Shown here: positions 51,508 to 63,059 of the stretch, piece by piece
Layout: each line of letters begins with the position of its first letter
How positions within the stretch are numbered: the first letter of the stretch is position 1
NCBI RefSeq assembly: GCF_000189635.1
Contig: NW_002476358.1
Coordinates: 138,616-202,615 of the forward strand
Direction of reading: 5' to 3'
DNA length: 64,000 bases
Source: Tetrahymena thermophila SB210
Lineage: Eukaryota; Ciliophora; Oligohymenophorea; Hymenostomatida; Tetrahymenidae
The notes under the pieces: generated by a model
The model's database searches: none
What the model was told of the DNA's origin: nothing
Seen by the model: the letters and a program-made list of their open reading frames with translations, nothing else
Program-made: the position numbers and the translations under genes

Positions 51508-52134
51508 TCAAACACAACCAGTGGATACATATTTATATGCTGCTTTATCTTTGAGATTTTCATTAATGATAATTTCAATAAAGTTAGAATTTAAATATAC
51601 TTGATGGTTCTAATCTTTGCTTTTAAATAAGCCAACTACATCTACTTATTGAGTTTAGTTTTTAGGAAATGTAAAAGAATTTTACTGAAAGCTTGATACC
51701 TTATCTACAAATTGTTAAGAAATTATTAGCAGAGACTCTTTCAAAAACTTTTTTTAAATGGAGTCATATCCTACCTCTTATTATTTATAAATATTAGTAA
51801 AAGGGTATATTTCTTCTAAATATATTGAGTGTTTATCTTAAACAGAAAAATCAGCTGTAAACATTTCGAAAACTCTCGAATCTTCAAAGAGTTTAGATTT
51901 CACTGATAATATAGAGTAAGTGATAGCTTTAAATATTTTTTTTGCTAATATTTCTTGATTCAAAGATTTAAATGTGCTAAAAAAATCTGATTATTTAATT
52001 CTTTTATTACATTTTGTTCCGAATTTACATTTCATAAAGATAAATTCATTGTTTTGGCAATAAACAATTAGAGGTTTAGTAGATGAAATTAAAAAATTTA
52101 CTCTCACAACAAATATTTAATGAGATTGCTCCAT
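51508..52134 (-). CDS. Hypothetical protein, 208 residues
   Basis: A single frame from ATG 52134 to TGA 51508-51510. The composition is mixed and non-repetitive with scattered Cys and many Phe/Ile residues, so it looks like a folded soluble protein: a beta-like start (HQIFVVRVNFLISSTKPLIV), a helical middle, and a short tail ending STGCV. No signal peptide, membrane helix or known motif is seen. The sequence between 52135 and the scaffold gap is AT-rich but open in another frame, so an upstream exon inside or beyond the gap cannot be excluded. Confidence 0.65.
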
Positions 52135-52240
52135 AATTTCTTATTAATTTTTTTATCTATTTATTTTCTAACTTTCAAATAGTATCTCTTCAACCAACAG
52201 TGGTTAATCTATTAAATGATTGTTTTATTCCCAAAATGAA

Positions 52241-52340
52241 NNNNNNNNNNNNNNNNNNNNNNNNNNNNNNNNNNNNNNNNNNNNNNNNNNNNNNNNNNNN
52301 NNNNNNNNNNNNNNNNNNNNNNNNNNNNNNNNNNNNNNNN
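52241..52340. other. Scaffold gap (100 N)
   Basis: Exactly 100 N bases, a conventional placeholder, so the true distance is unknown. The gap truncates the gene to its right. Confidence 1.
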
Positions 52341-52672
52341 AAATAAATATTTATATTTACAGCACTATTTTGTGTATAATTCAGAAATTTTCTCTCTGAA
52401 CAAAACTCAATGAGATTCTAGCTTTTTATTGGTACATTCTTAATTTGGTTTTATTCCATTTTTTAATTAAAAATATCATGCTCTTCATCTTCTTCATAAC
52501 TTCCATAAAGACTTTCCTCAAATTATTCATATTCTGATTTTAAATAATCAGCATATTATTCCTCAAATGTCAATATTTTTTTTCCTTTTTTTTTTATTAA
52601 AAAGAAAAGTTGTATCAAAATGGAACCAAGAACTACAAGCAATGACAGGATGATTATTTTTTGTTTTTTCAT
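52341..52672 (-). CDS. Membrane-anchored acidic protein, truncated by the gap
   Basis: ATG at 52672; the frame stays open for 110 codons into the N run. Residues 1-31 are a basic start plus one hydrophobic helix (IIILSLLVVLGSILIQLFFL) followed by Lys, so it is a signal anchor or cleavable signal. The following part is strongly acidic and Tyr/Glu-rich (EEQYADYLKSEYEQFEESLY). The C-terminal end is missing in the assembly. Function unknown. Confidence 0.6.
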
Positions 52673-53513
52673 TTTTAATTTAGTTTAATTTAGCTAGTAT
52701 ATATGAAGTGATTTCAAAAGTATTATCGCTTTATTAAAAAAAAAACTTTGTATATTAAAATTGATTGATTAAAGATATTTCTTATAAAAAATCAAATAAT
52801 TTTCTCAAAATTAAACAAATGTTATCTTCATCAAGTAAACTCTTAATTAGAATTAAAATTTATATGAATACACAAAAAACAAAGTTAAAACGTGTAGATT
52901 TTTTTAACTTTATGAAATTAAAATAATATAAATTATTTATGTATTTATTTATATGTTAAACATGATTTTATTTTGCATTAATTTTTTTAATTTTAAAAGC
53001 ATTTTTATCAACATAAAAAATTAAATTTATTATTAAAATGCTAATTAAACAAATTGAAAAATAATTATTATATTTGTTTAACAATAAAAAATTTATAATT
53101 AACCTAATTGGTTGGATAGATAGATTGATGAAAAAATATTAGATTAAAGATATTTTAATTATTTTTAAACTGTTAACAATTTATAATTTAAAATAAAGAT
53201 TTTCTTGAAATATATTTTTTATTATCTACTCTTTTTATTGGTGATAAATATATTTTATTTATTAAGTTATTAAGTTTAATTTGGTTGTCAAATTAAAAAG
53301 AAGATATAAAACACTTATGAATAATAGCTAATTTGCTACATTTTTTCAATTTATTTTAACACTTTAACCGAAAAACCATAAATTATTTTTTTATGAGAAT
53401 AAAAATTAATATTGATATTATAAGTTAAATAATTTATTTATTAATTATCAAATTGATTACCATAAAAAAATCTTGATTGCTTATTTTTTTATTTATAATA
53501 TTTTATATTTAAT
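52673..53513. other. Gene-free AT-rich spacer
   Basis: 840 bp of very AT-rich sequence with no coding signature. Confidence 0.55.
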
Positions 53514-56500
53514 TCATTTTCTTGAATTTAAAGATAAATTCTTTTTATTATGTTCTAGCTTATCTTTTAAACTCATAATAACTTCATTTTTTTCTTATCT
53601 TTAGTTGTTACTAAGCTATCTTGAAGAAATAGAACCTTTAGAAGCAGCAGGTTATCTTTGGGTGTTAGAGGCATTTATATCGTTTTCATCGTTGTATTGT
53701 CTTTCATTTTAAATGGTATACATTCTTTACTTATCATAAGCTCTATCATTAATGGTGTCATTTATAGCATAGCTTTAATTGTTAATATTTTTATTATTTT
53801 AGCTTTAATTTCTGTATTGTTTTGTTGCTAAATTTTCTGTAAGATAATTATCTTGTAATTATGAGATATCGTTATTTGCTACCATCTAGGAAGAGTTTCT
53901 TTATGTTTATTTTTAATATCCAGTAATTTGAGATGTACTCCTAGATTCTCTATTTAATCTTGCTGTATTTGAAGGTTAGCAAGATTATATATCGCTGGAA
54001 AGAATATGCATTATTAAGTCATTCTCTAATTAAGTATGTTTACTAAATTATTGCTATTATTAAACTGATGTTATTTTAAGAGGTGGTTTAAATGTTTTTA
54101 TAGTTGTTTATCCTTAGCACTTACTCATATTTGCAAAAGATTGATTTTAATAACTAGGTTTTGAAAAATTGCTTGAATTTTCGTATTTTTTACGGTTTTC
54201 TTCAAATTATATTTTAAGTTTTAAGTAATCTCTTTCACATTCTACAAGATCTTCTTTAATTCTTTTTTCATATAAACATGTCTCTTTCATTTTTTCATAT
54301 GCATTCCACATTTTTTAGTTAGAAATTTCTTAGTTAATTATTTAAATTTTATTTAAAATAATGTTAAAAGAAAATTAATAAAATTTTACTTATTTTCTCT
54401 AAGACATCTTCTAGCTCTTGATTTTTTTATTATTTAAATTTTTTGAGTGGTTCTATGTCCTTTGAGCTTTATTTTGCCAAATTAATTTTTATTTCTGCAT
54501 CAATTTCTTATATTTTTCTTTCTATAGAAAGCTTTGAATACTTTCTTTTTTCAATATCTTTTACCTTTTCAATAATTTCTTCACATAACTCATTAAGCTG
54601 CTTACTGTTTACAGCTTTTAGTATGCTTTCAATCATTTTCTCAAAGAATATCCTTTTTTTTTCTATTTTATTATTGTACTTTGTTTACAAATGTTCTAAT
54701 TCCCCCTTCATTACTTTTACACTTTCTTGCATTTATTTATTCTAATTTTTAAATATATTCGATTAAATAAAAAAACTTTTTTTGAGAAGAATCAATTATT
54801 TTTACCTTAACTTCTAGGTCTACTTTTTGAAGAGAAAGCAATTCAATTTATTTTTGTTATTCCTAAATTTAAAATGTCTCCATAGCTTTTGGCTAGTATT
54901 ATTCTCTTTCCCTTTCTAATTCTTCTATATCTTGCTTTAGTTTATTGATCTACATTTCTGCTTCATACAAGTATTAAATTTTAGTTTCTCCTTCTTATCT
55001 AAAATTATATTGAAAATTATTAATTAAAATTGATTCGTTGAAATAATAAAACAACTACCTTTCATTTATAAATATATTCATAAATGACTCTAATTATTTT
55101 AATGCTGATGATAAAAACTAATCTAATTAGTAGTAATCAAGAATTTCTACATTATGATTTAATATTGACTGTAAAAAATTTTCATGAAAGGATTGTTCAA
55201 GAACAGAAAAGCATTAACTTTTTCTGAGATCGTTTATAAATATACAAACGTTGTTAGCCATTGCATCAAATAATTGCTCTTTTTCTAAAAAATTCCTTTG
55301 TTTTTCTATAATTAAATAATTAATTATTCATTTTATATGTTAAAAAGCATTTTGAATAAAATTATTTACCTTCAAAATCTTAATTTTATAATTCATCTAT
55401 TAGATTTTCTTTTTAAAAAAGCTCTTGCTCCAAGTAATAAATTCTATCTTTAAGGAGCTCTATTTAAGAATTGAGCTGAGAAATTTCATCTTTTGCTTGC
55501 TGAAAGGTTTGATCCATGTCTTAGATTTAAGAATCTTTCTTTTAAATTAACTACTCAAGATCCAATATTTCATTATTTTTACTCTATAATTCTTATTCAT
55601 AGTTGCAATTTTACGAATATTTATTTAATTAAGAAATTAGAGATTGAATCTCTTATTCTTATTAAAAGGCTTTGTTTTGTGAAGATATTTTATGTTCTTA
55701 ATATTATTCATAAATTTCCATATACAAATCTTTGTATTTTCTATTTTCGTCATGGTCCTCTCTTTATTATTCATTCATATCTCTTTAAGTTCTTAATTCT
55801 TAATTTTCTTGTCTTTCTTTTTCAATTTAGCTTTTCCATCCATCGTTATTTTCTTTTAATCTTTTTAAAATTTATTTTCAGTATTAAATCATTTAATTTA
55901 ATTTTACCTGCTTATTTAGTGCTGTAGTTCTTAAATTAATATATTTTATTATTGAATAGTGATATTCTTCTCTATTAGATCATTATTTATATCATCTATT
56001 TTTTAAATAGTTGAATTTCTAATTGAGTTGCTTTGATTTTCAAGCTTATTTTGTAACTCAATAATGTATTCAGCAAGTTTAACTTCTTTAATTTTCATAT
56101 TCTCGTTTTCCTTCCATAATTAATCATACTAACTAGATGCCTATCTTAAAAAACTTAATTCTTATTCTAGATCCTTTTTTTTAAATATTTTGTATTTATA
56201 AATTTAATTCAAATTCAAAATACCCAAGAAATATTACCTAAATGTATTACTTCATATCTTAAATTATATCTTCCTAATTTCTCTATGTATTTTACATCAA
56301 ATCAAACTGACCTCTAAAAATATTGTTTAAAATTATTTTTTTATGCAAAGAGAAAAATTAATATTCAAATTTACTCTGAGATACCCTTTTCAGTAGATTA
56401 ATTTGTCTTTTTAATACTCCTTTTTGATAATAGATAAATGAATTAAGCTTCGATAAATATATTTTCAGTACCTTTGAATAGGAATATTCTTTCTACTGCT

Positions 56501-56985
56501 TTAATTTTCTTTTTATGTTTCTTAAGATTTTGATTATCCATTAAATGTGCTATACTCTAATTCAGTATCTAATCTGTTTTCTTTAGAACTTTTAGTGTTA
56601 ATGACACCATTATTTCTGTTTGTAAATGTATTAAGATCTTTTGCTTCACCTTGTGATTCTTAAAATTTCATTTCGCTGGCATTCTCTTTTTAAATTTCAA
56701 ATAATCTATTAGCTATCTCTAGCATATTAATTTACTTGATAAAATTGTATGAGCAGATGCAAATGTTGATTTGTTGAAAGGCATATTATTCAATAGCTCT
56801 TCTTCTTACTAACTTAATTATTGTTAAGGACGCTACTGAGATTACTAAAACATCAATGACATGTCTTTTTACTGTGAACCAGAGGATTTATTTGATAAAT
56901 ATTTGATTTCTTCCTCATGTTCCCTAATTATTTCATCTTATAATTTTTCAATTTCTTCATCATTCAATAAATCATAGTCACTCAT
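53514..56985 (-). CDS. Long coiled-coil protein, multi-exon
   Basis: ATG at 56985, TGA at 53514-53516. After a Gln-rich first exon, a ~104-nt intron with donor GTAAGAAG and acceptor CTAATAG (about 56723-56827) leads to LFEIQKENASEM. Further introns lie near 56310-56475, 56175-56240, 55900-55970, 55320-55375, 55005-55065, 54745-54810 and 54345-54390. The exons encode Glu/Lys/Leu/Gln heptad-rich helices over most of ~1000 residues. The last ~200 residues are Asn/Gln/Ser/Arg-rich and end in a short charged helix. No catalytic domain is seen. Several plus-strand frames here are shadows of these exons. Exon borders in the middle are approximate. A structural role is inferred from composition only. 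Confidence 0.75.
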
Positions 56986-59726
56986 AATTTGTTGATAATT
57001 TCTACTTTTGATTGCTTTTAATTTCAAATTTCAATATATGCTATAATAATTAGTGTAATTATCAAATTAAATCTTGTGTCATTTCAAATTTTACAAATAA
57101 CTAATTATTGGTTTCTAAACAAAATTTTGAAATTTATAATAAATAAATAATTTTTGCTTCAAAAATAAATTGTCAAATTTGTTAACTTAAAAATTTAATA
57201 AATTAAAAACACTTGCAAATAAAATAAATTTATTTTTATTTAAAAATTAAAAATAGTTAATTAATTTGTAACCTTTAAATAAATAATTTTTTATTTATTG
57301 ATTTAAAATATTTTCAAACATAGAATTTTTTGAATATGATTTCTATTTATAATTTCATGGAAAGTTGTTTTCTTTCTCAATAAAGGAATAATTGATAATT
57401 TCAAACAAATTTGGTGAATATTTAAAAATCATAAATTAATGTTTTTATTTTTTAAAAAAAAATGTTATTTTACTTATTAAATAACTTTTATTTGTTTTGT
57501 AAAAAAAAAAAATCAAATTGAAATTTTACAAATTAATTATTGATTTTGAGAAAGTTTTTAGAGAATATCTATCTAACTTTTTAATTATGTATTTTTATAA
57601 AATTACATTTTCAGTATTAAATAATTTTTAGCTTTTTGAAAAAATATTTTCAATTTTAAAAATAAAATTAGTTATTATCTAAATTATATAATAAAAGTAT
57701 AATTAAGATATGTTTGAATGTCTTTAAATTTATTTTTTCGTTTTTTAAATTTTAATAGTAATATCAAATAGGTGAAATCAAATACTTTCAATGGTGGCAA
57801 GAATAATAAATTTAAAAATAATAGTAAATATTGATTTGACAATTTTAATAAAATGAAAGCAATAAGTATGTCATAATTGTAGTATTAAGTCATTATAAAC
57901 CACTTAATTACGGACTAATAAAGTAAAGTTAAAATATATAAAATAAACTTAAATTATTTCAAAGGTAAATTATTAATTTGATACAAGATACTGATGAATT
58001 TGGCTTAGTTATTCATTAAGAAAAATTTGTCTTATTCATTTTTTAATTTAGTTGCTCGAATTTTTTTTAAAAAAAGACAATTGTTTGTTTCTTAATAAAA
58101 GTGATTAATCATTTGTAAGTATCGCTTCTAATTTCATTTTAATTAAAATTGCATTGCTTCATTCAAAACTGCTTAACTTCATCAATAAGGTAACTAACTA
58201 TCTTTAGTTAGATATTTCAAATTTATGGAAGAAATTTATAGAAAATAGTTTTTATTTGAATGTTTTGGAACTTTTTTGCTTCTCAATTTAACTTAAAATT
58301 TTTTTAAATGTGTAAAAAACCAATAATTGAATATGACTTTTGAAGTATTTATAATTATTATTGATAATTTTTAGTCAATTTAAACTCAAATTTAATTTTT
58401 ATTTTGAATTAAATATGCTAAAGTATTTCATAAAGCTTAGTGTGATGCAATTTATATCTGTGAATTGCACAAATATAATTTTGAGATTAAGAAGCTATTA
58501 AATGAAGTCATTTATTTTTACATTTTTTCACTTTAATGTATTTGAGTCAAATCTCTCTCTGCTTAACTTTTACTTTATTAAGTATTCAAATTAAAATAGA
58601 GTAGTAAATAATCTCAAAAAGAAGAAAGTTATTTAGTTACAAAAGGTTTGTCTTGCTAGCTAAAACCTTTTCGATAAAGATATGGTTCATTAAATAATCA
58701 ATACCGGTTACGTAAAAGAAAATAATTAGAGAACATTGTAATTTAAAGCTTAACTTATCATTCTCTCTATTAGACAAGATATCAAATGAAACAAATAAAT
58801 AAATTCTCATAAAAAATCTATTATGCCTTTTTATTTAAATTTATTTTCATTCTTACATTCTTCGTCGTTTAAAATATTTTTTTCAATTTTTAGATAAGTT
58901 TGAGAAATCTTTTTTTTATGGTAAATATGGTAAGTATTTCTTTTCTAGAACAAAAAATTGCTCAAAGTAACTAATTTCATAGATTTTATACAGGAATAAA
59001 AGTATTAGACAGCTGTTTATGTAAGTAAAACTGAATATTTTTCATTTTTAAAAAGAATCAACAACAAAAAGTATAATAGTATAAAAATTAAAATACACTT
59101 AGTATAAATCAGATAGAAAATTTAGGATAAAAATTATGTCAGATAAATATTTTTGTATTAATGCTTCAATTACAGTTCAGGAAACTTAACTAAGGCATAT
59201 TTTTTTTGTTTTGAATGTTTTAAAAATATATTTTTTATTTAAAATAATTGATAAAATTTTAAAAACTCTAATTGGGGTATTGAGATATAAATAAAACATT
59301 CATAATAATATGGAGAAATAGTATGCCTAAATAAACATTTCTAATATCCTTTATTATTTAAGTAAAGGCTACTTTATTTAGAAAATTTTTGACAAACCTT
59401 ACATTGATTTCATACAAAAGAAAAGTTAGTGAATTATTATATGAGAAATGTTAATAATTAATTTGCTTTAAAATTTTTTAATTGCTTTTCTTCGAAAATG
59501 TGTCATTGTTAAATTGTAGTGTAATCTAACAAGACTTCAGGGTTTTTCTGCTTTAAAAACTTAATTCCCACCTTTACAAAAAAATTTATTAAATCTTAAC
59601 AATTGTTTGATTTCTTTTTGGAAGACTATAAATTTCCAAAAATTGGCAGGTCAATTAACAATAAAAAATTTTTATACAATTAAAATTGATAAAGATTAAA
59701 TACTCAAATAATACTGGCATTCGCAA
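56986..59726. other. Longest gene-free stretch of the window
   Basis: 2.7 kb between the divergent starts at 56985 (minus) and 59727 (plus). Most is plain AT-rich spacer. The part 58430-58760 is less AT-biased and contains two hairpins, listed separately. I find no conserved coding frame. Confidence 0.5.
58441..58671. ncRNA. Candidate structured RNA: two hairpins in a gene-free region
   Basis: Two inverted repeats stand out. The first pairs TGCAATT (58446-58452) with AATTGCA (58463-58469) around a 10-nt loop. The second pairs AAAAGGTTT (58641-58649) with AAACCTTTT (58663-58671) around a 13-nt loop. The surrounding 300 bp are GC-richer than the rest of this spacer. No tRNA, snRNA or SRP RNA motif is recognised, so this is only a candidate; the strand is unknown. 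Confidence 0.2.
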
Positions 59727-61716
59727 ATGACAACTGAAACTATTTGTTAAACAGAAGCTCAAGCTACATAACCTGCTTGCGAGAGTGATTCTATGAAAAT
59801 TGTTTTACAAAAAAACATAGATGCTCACAATATTGAAACTAAGTAAAATGAGGTTTCTTCTAAGACTGCTGAAACAAAGAGTGACTTAAATAGCTAATAA
59901 GATTGCACTATGAACACGAAGTCTCAACTTCACAAAAAGAATATTGCTAAAGCAACTTACTTAGGTATTTGCTTTATGGTGACTTTCACGGCTTTTAACA
60001 CCTGTCAGAATATGGTCTCATCCATTTATGATAAAATGGGATATGACTCTCTCGGTAATATTGCTTTGTTTGCAATATACTTTGCTTTTGGTATCTGTAA
60101 CATTTTCGCACCAAGTATTGTCAGAAGAGTTAGCTATAAACTATGCCTCATAATTGGATCTCTGGGCTTTATCCCTTTTATGGCTATCGGAGTTGTAATT
60201 TCCGGATGCAGTAATTTTTACTTTGAATTGACAATTTTTTTTAATAGAAATTTCACCAACGAATTAACTAGCTATTGAAAAATATTAATGAATACTTTTA
60301 TTATATAGCTGACGGAAACGATGTAGCTCCCAGCAGTAAAGATATTCAGTGTTAGGATAATTTTATATATTCATCTATAATTATCACTTCTCTTATTCTT
60401 GGTACTACTGCAGCTATTTATTACGTAATTAAATCTGACAATTTTCTTTAAAAAATTAATTAACATGAAATAATAATTATCCCCCCAGAATTATTTTACT
60501 AGTAACTTATTCTTAATTTTCTTCGAGCTTTTTCTCTATGAAATATTATTTTTAATTAATTATTTGATCCAATTTATTTACTTTATCTAAAACAAACTAA
60601 GCTTCCTAATCAAAAGTTACTCCTAATATAAATTATTAACTTAAGATTTTTGCAAAATTAAAATTTTAATTGTCTTTTTTCATTTTACATAAACTTAATT
60701 AAATATTTAAATAATAGACTACTGCTGGTAACTATATGGACTAGATTTCTAAGAGCTATCCTGAATAAAGAGGTACATACTTTGGAATATTCTGGTCATT
60801 AAATGCATCTTCATTTATAATTGGAGCTATATTAGGAACTGTCCTTCTAAGTAAAACTTCTTACTTAGTTTTTTTCACAGTGATGCTTATATTAGGTATT
60901 GTTGCTTCTTTTCTATGCCTATTTATTCCAAATATCTCTAAGCCCAAAGAATAATCAAAAAGTTCCTTTACTCTTCGCGCTGATTTATAAGAGTACTGGG
61001 CTTTGGTTAAAACTAAGTCTTTGCATCCTCTCCTTCTCTACATGGGATTCAATGGTGTTATTATTGCTTTTTACAGTGGCTTCTTATACAGATTAGTAGA
61101 AAGATCTCTTGGTGATGGAATTTCTTCATCTGAAATGACCACTTATGTTTCATATGTAATATTTTAATTTAATCATTTTACTTATTTGAAAAATTATTTA
61201 AATAAATAATAACTTTATTTAATAAAATTTTTAATTAAATTTAATTTAATTTAGATTTACATTTGTTTGGGAGTCAGCTAAATGATATCAGGATACCTCA
61301 CTGGTAAGCTCTCTGACAAAATGAATTAATACAAACTGGCCTATCATAGTGTCACAATAATAGAAATTGCTCTTTTAATAGGTCTTCTCGCTTATATGGC
61401 TAAGTCATATATGATCTGCTTCTTTTGTGCATTTTTATTTGGTTTCTGTGACTGTTGTCTTCAAAGTCTTATTTCTATAATAAGTTCCAAAGATTATAGT
61501 GGCAAAGAATAAATTTTTGCAGTCAAGTACTTAGTGAGTAGCATATTCTTAGTATTAACAGTAGCTATTAATATCCTTCTCAAAAATTAAGAAGTTTACT
61601 ATTTTATAATGATTATATTTATCTTCTAAATAATGGCTAGCTATGCTGTTATTAGTCTCAACAAACCTAAATAAGATGATGATTAAATTAAAAATGTAAA
61701 AGAATGCTAAGTTTGA
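59727..61716 (+). CDS. UNC-93-like major facilitator membrane protein
   Basis: Four exons (59727-60210, 60309-60424, 60718-61155, 61255-61716) with introns of 98, 293 and 99 nt; lengths sum to 1500 nt, 499 residues, TGA at 61714-61716. Residues 1-70 are hydrophilic and cytosolic. Then come about 11-12 membrane helices of the major facilitator fold. Family marks: FTAFNTCQNMVSSIYDKMG in helix 1, LGNIALFAIYFAFGICNIFA, then the signature block AGNYMDQISKSYPEQRGTYF with GIFWSLNASSFIIG, which matches the G-x-FFG-IFW motif of UNC-93 proteins, and in the second half the loop GKLSDKMNQYKL. Animal UNC-93 regulates K+ channels and UNC93B1 traffics Toll-like receptors; in ciliates the family is expanded and its cargo is unknown. 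The C-terminus is cytosolic. Confidence 0.9.
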
Positions 61717-63059
61717 ATTTTAAATAAAAAACCATTACAAAAATATATCCTTACTACTATTACTTTACTTCATTTTATTTATTATGCCTATATATTCATA
61801 TTTATTTATATTATTATTTTGTTTAATTATTCTTCATTTTAAAAATAAAAATAAATTATTTTAAAATCATCAATTATATTTTTTATGTAATTTAAATATT
61901 AATTAACATAATTAACAATATCATGCAAAATATATTTTAATCAACTATATTTTGAAACATAAATAGAACATTAATTCCTAAAAATCATTCCAAGCATGTA
62001 AAATTTAAAAAAATCTTTTTATTTTTACAAAATTTCTCATAAAGTAAATTAAAATTAGATGAAATTAAGATTAAAATCTAAAAGAATACAAAATTTAAAT
62101 TTAAATAACATTACATAAAATAATCCCTCCCTTATTAATGTTATTTATTAACTCACTTTTTATTAATATTTTTTTATATTTATATTATGAAAAATTTTTT
62201 TTAATTAATAAAATTATTAATTGATTTAAAATTAAAGTATTTTATTTTTTTATATTTTTCTTCACATTTGATCATACAAATAAATTATTCTATAACCTGT
62301 CAATTAAATTATTTATAGCATAAATGATCCAACAAACAATAACTTTAGATATTAGCTCTAAGCCCTTTTACTACTTTTATCTTAAGAAAATTTTGCTGAA
62401 AAGTAGAAAATAAATCTTTCAATTGTTTGGCTAAATTATTGAGGAATGTAGTTTTACATCCAATTATGTGATATATGAAATATGAGTTGTTTTTTTGTAT
62501 TTGAATGATAAGGATTTTTTAATTTAACAAAAGATTTTAAATTAATAAGTAAAATTATTTAATATTTTTTAAAAGCTTTTCACTAATAAATATTTATAAA
62601 TAATTATAAACATAAAATACAAATAAATATTATTATTATTTGTAAATATTTAAAAACAATAAAGAAAGCATCATCCTATATCATATGATGAATTTTAGTA
62701 GTAAGCTAATTTTTTCATGAAAAAGCATAAAAATTAAATTATGATCTTCAATTTAAATGCCAGGTCTTATATTTTTTTTTGGTAAGATCCATTTAATTTC
62801 AACCAATTTCATAAAAGATATAAAACGTAAAAAATAACTAAAAATTTCCATCCATTGTTTAAATCAATTACTTAAAAACTTGTTTTAGGATACCTTTTAT
62901 TTAAGAAATCAAAATAAGATATTTTTTATTTATTTACACTAAAAAACAGGTTTTATCATGTAATCTATTTAGATAAGTAATTAATATTAAATTATTTATA
63001 ACATAAAGATTAATTAAGGTTAAGAAATAATAGTGAACGAGCAATAAAATAAAATAAAA
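61717..63059. other. Gene-free AT-rich spacer
   Basis: 1.3 kb between two plus-strand genes. Very AT-rich, no coding composition. It holds the 3' end of the UNC-93-like gene and the promoter of the next gene. Confidence 0.55.

Noticed and set aside
55493-55927. Plus-strand 144-codon hydrophobic frame that could pass for a membrane protein
   Set aside because: Antisense of coiled-coil exons and an intron of the 53514-56985 gene; the minus strand is the coding one.
56727-56760. A 17- or 23-nt micro-intron in the 53514-56985 gene
   Set aside because: It would restore phase, but a ~104-nt intron with a better donor (GTAAGAAG) and acceptor does so too and fits the intron sizes of the window.
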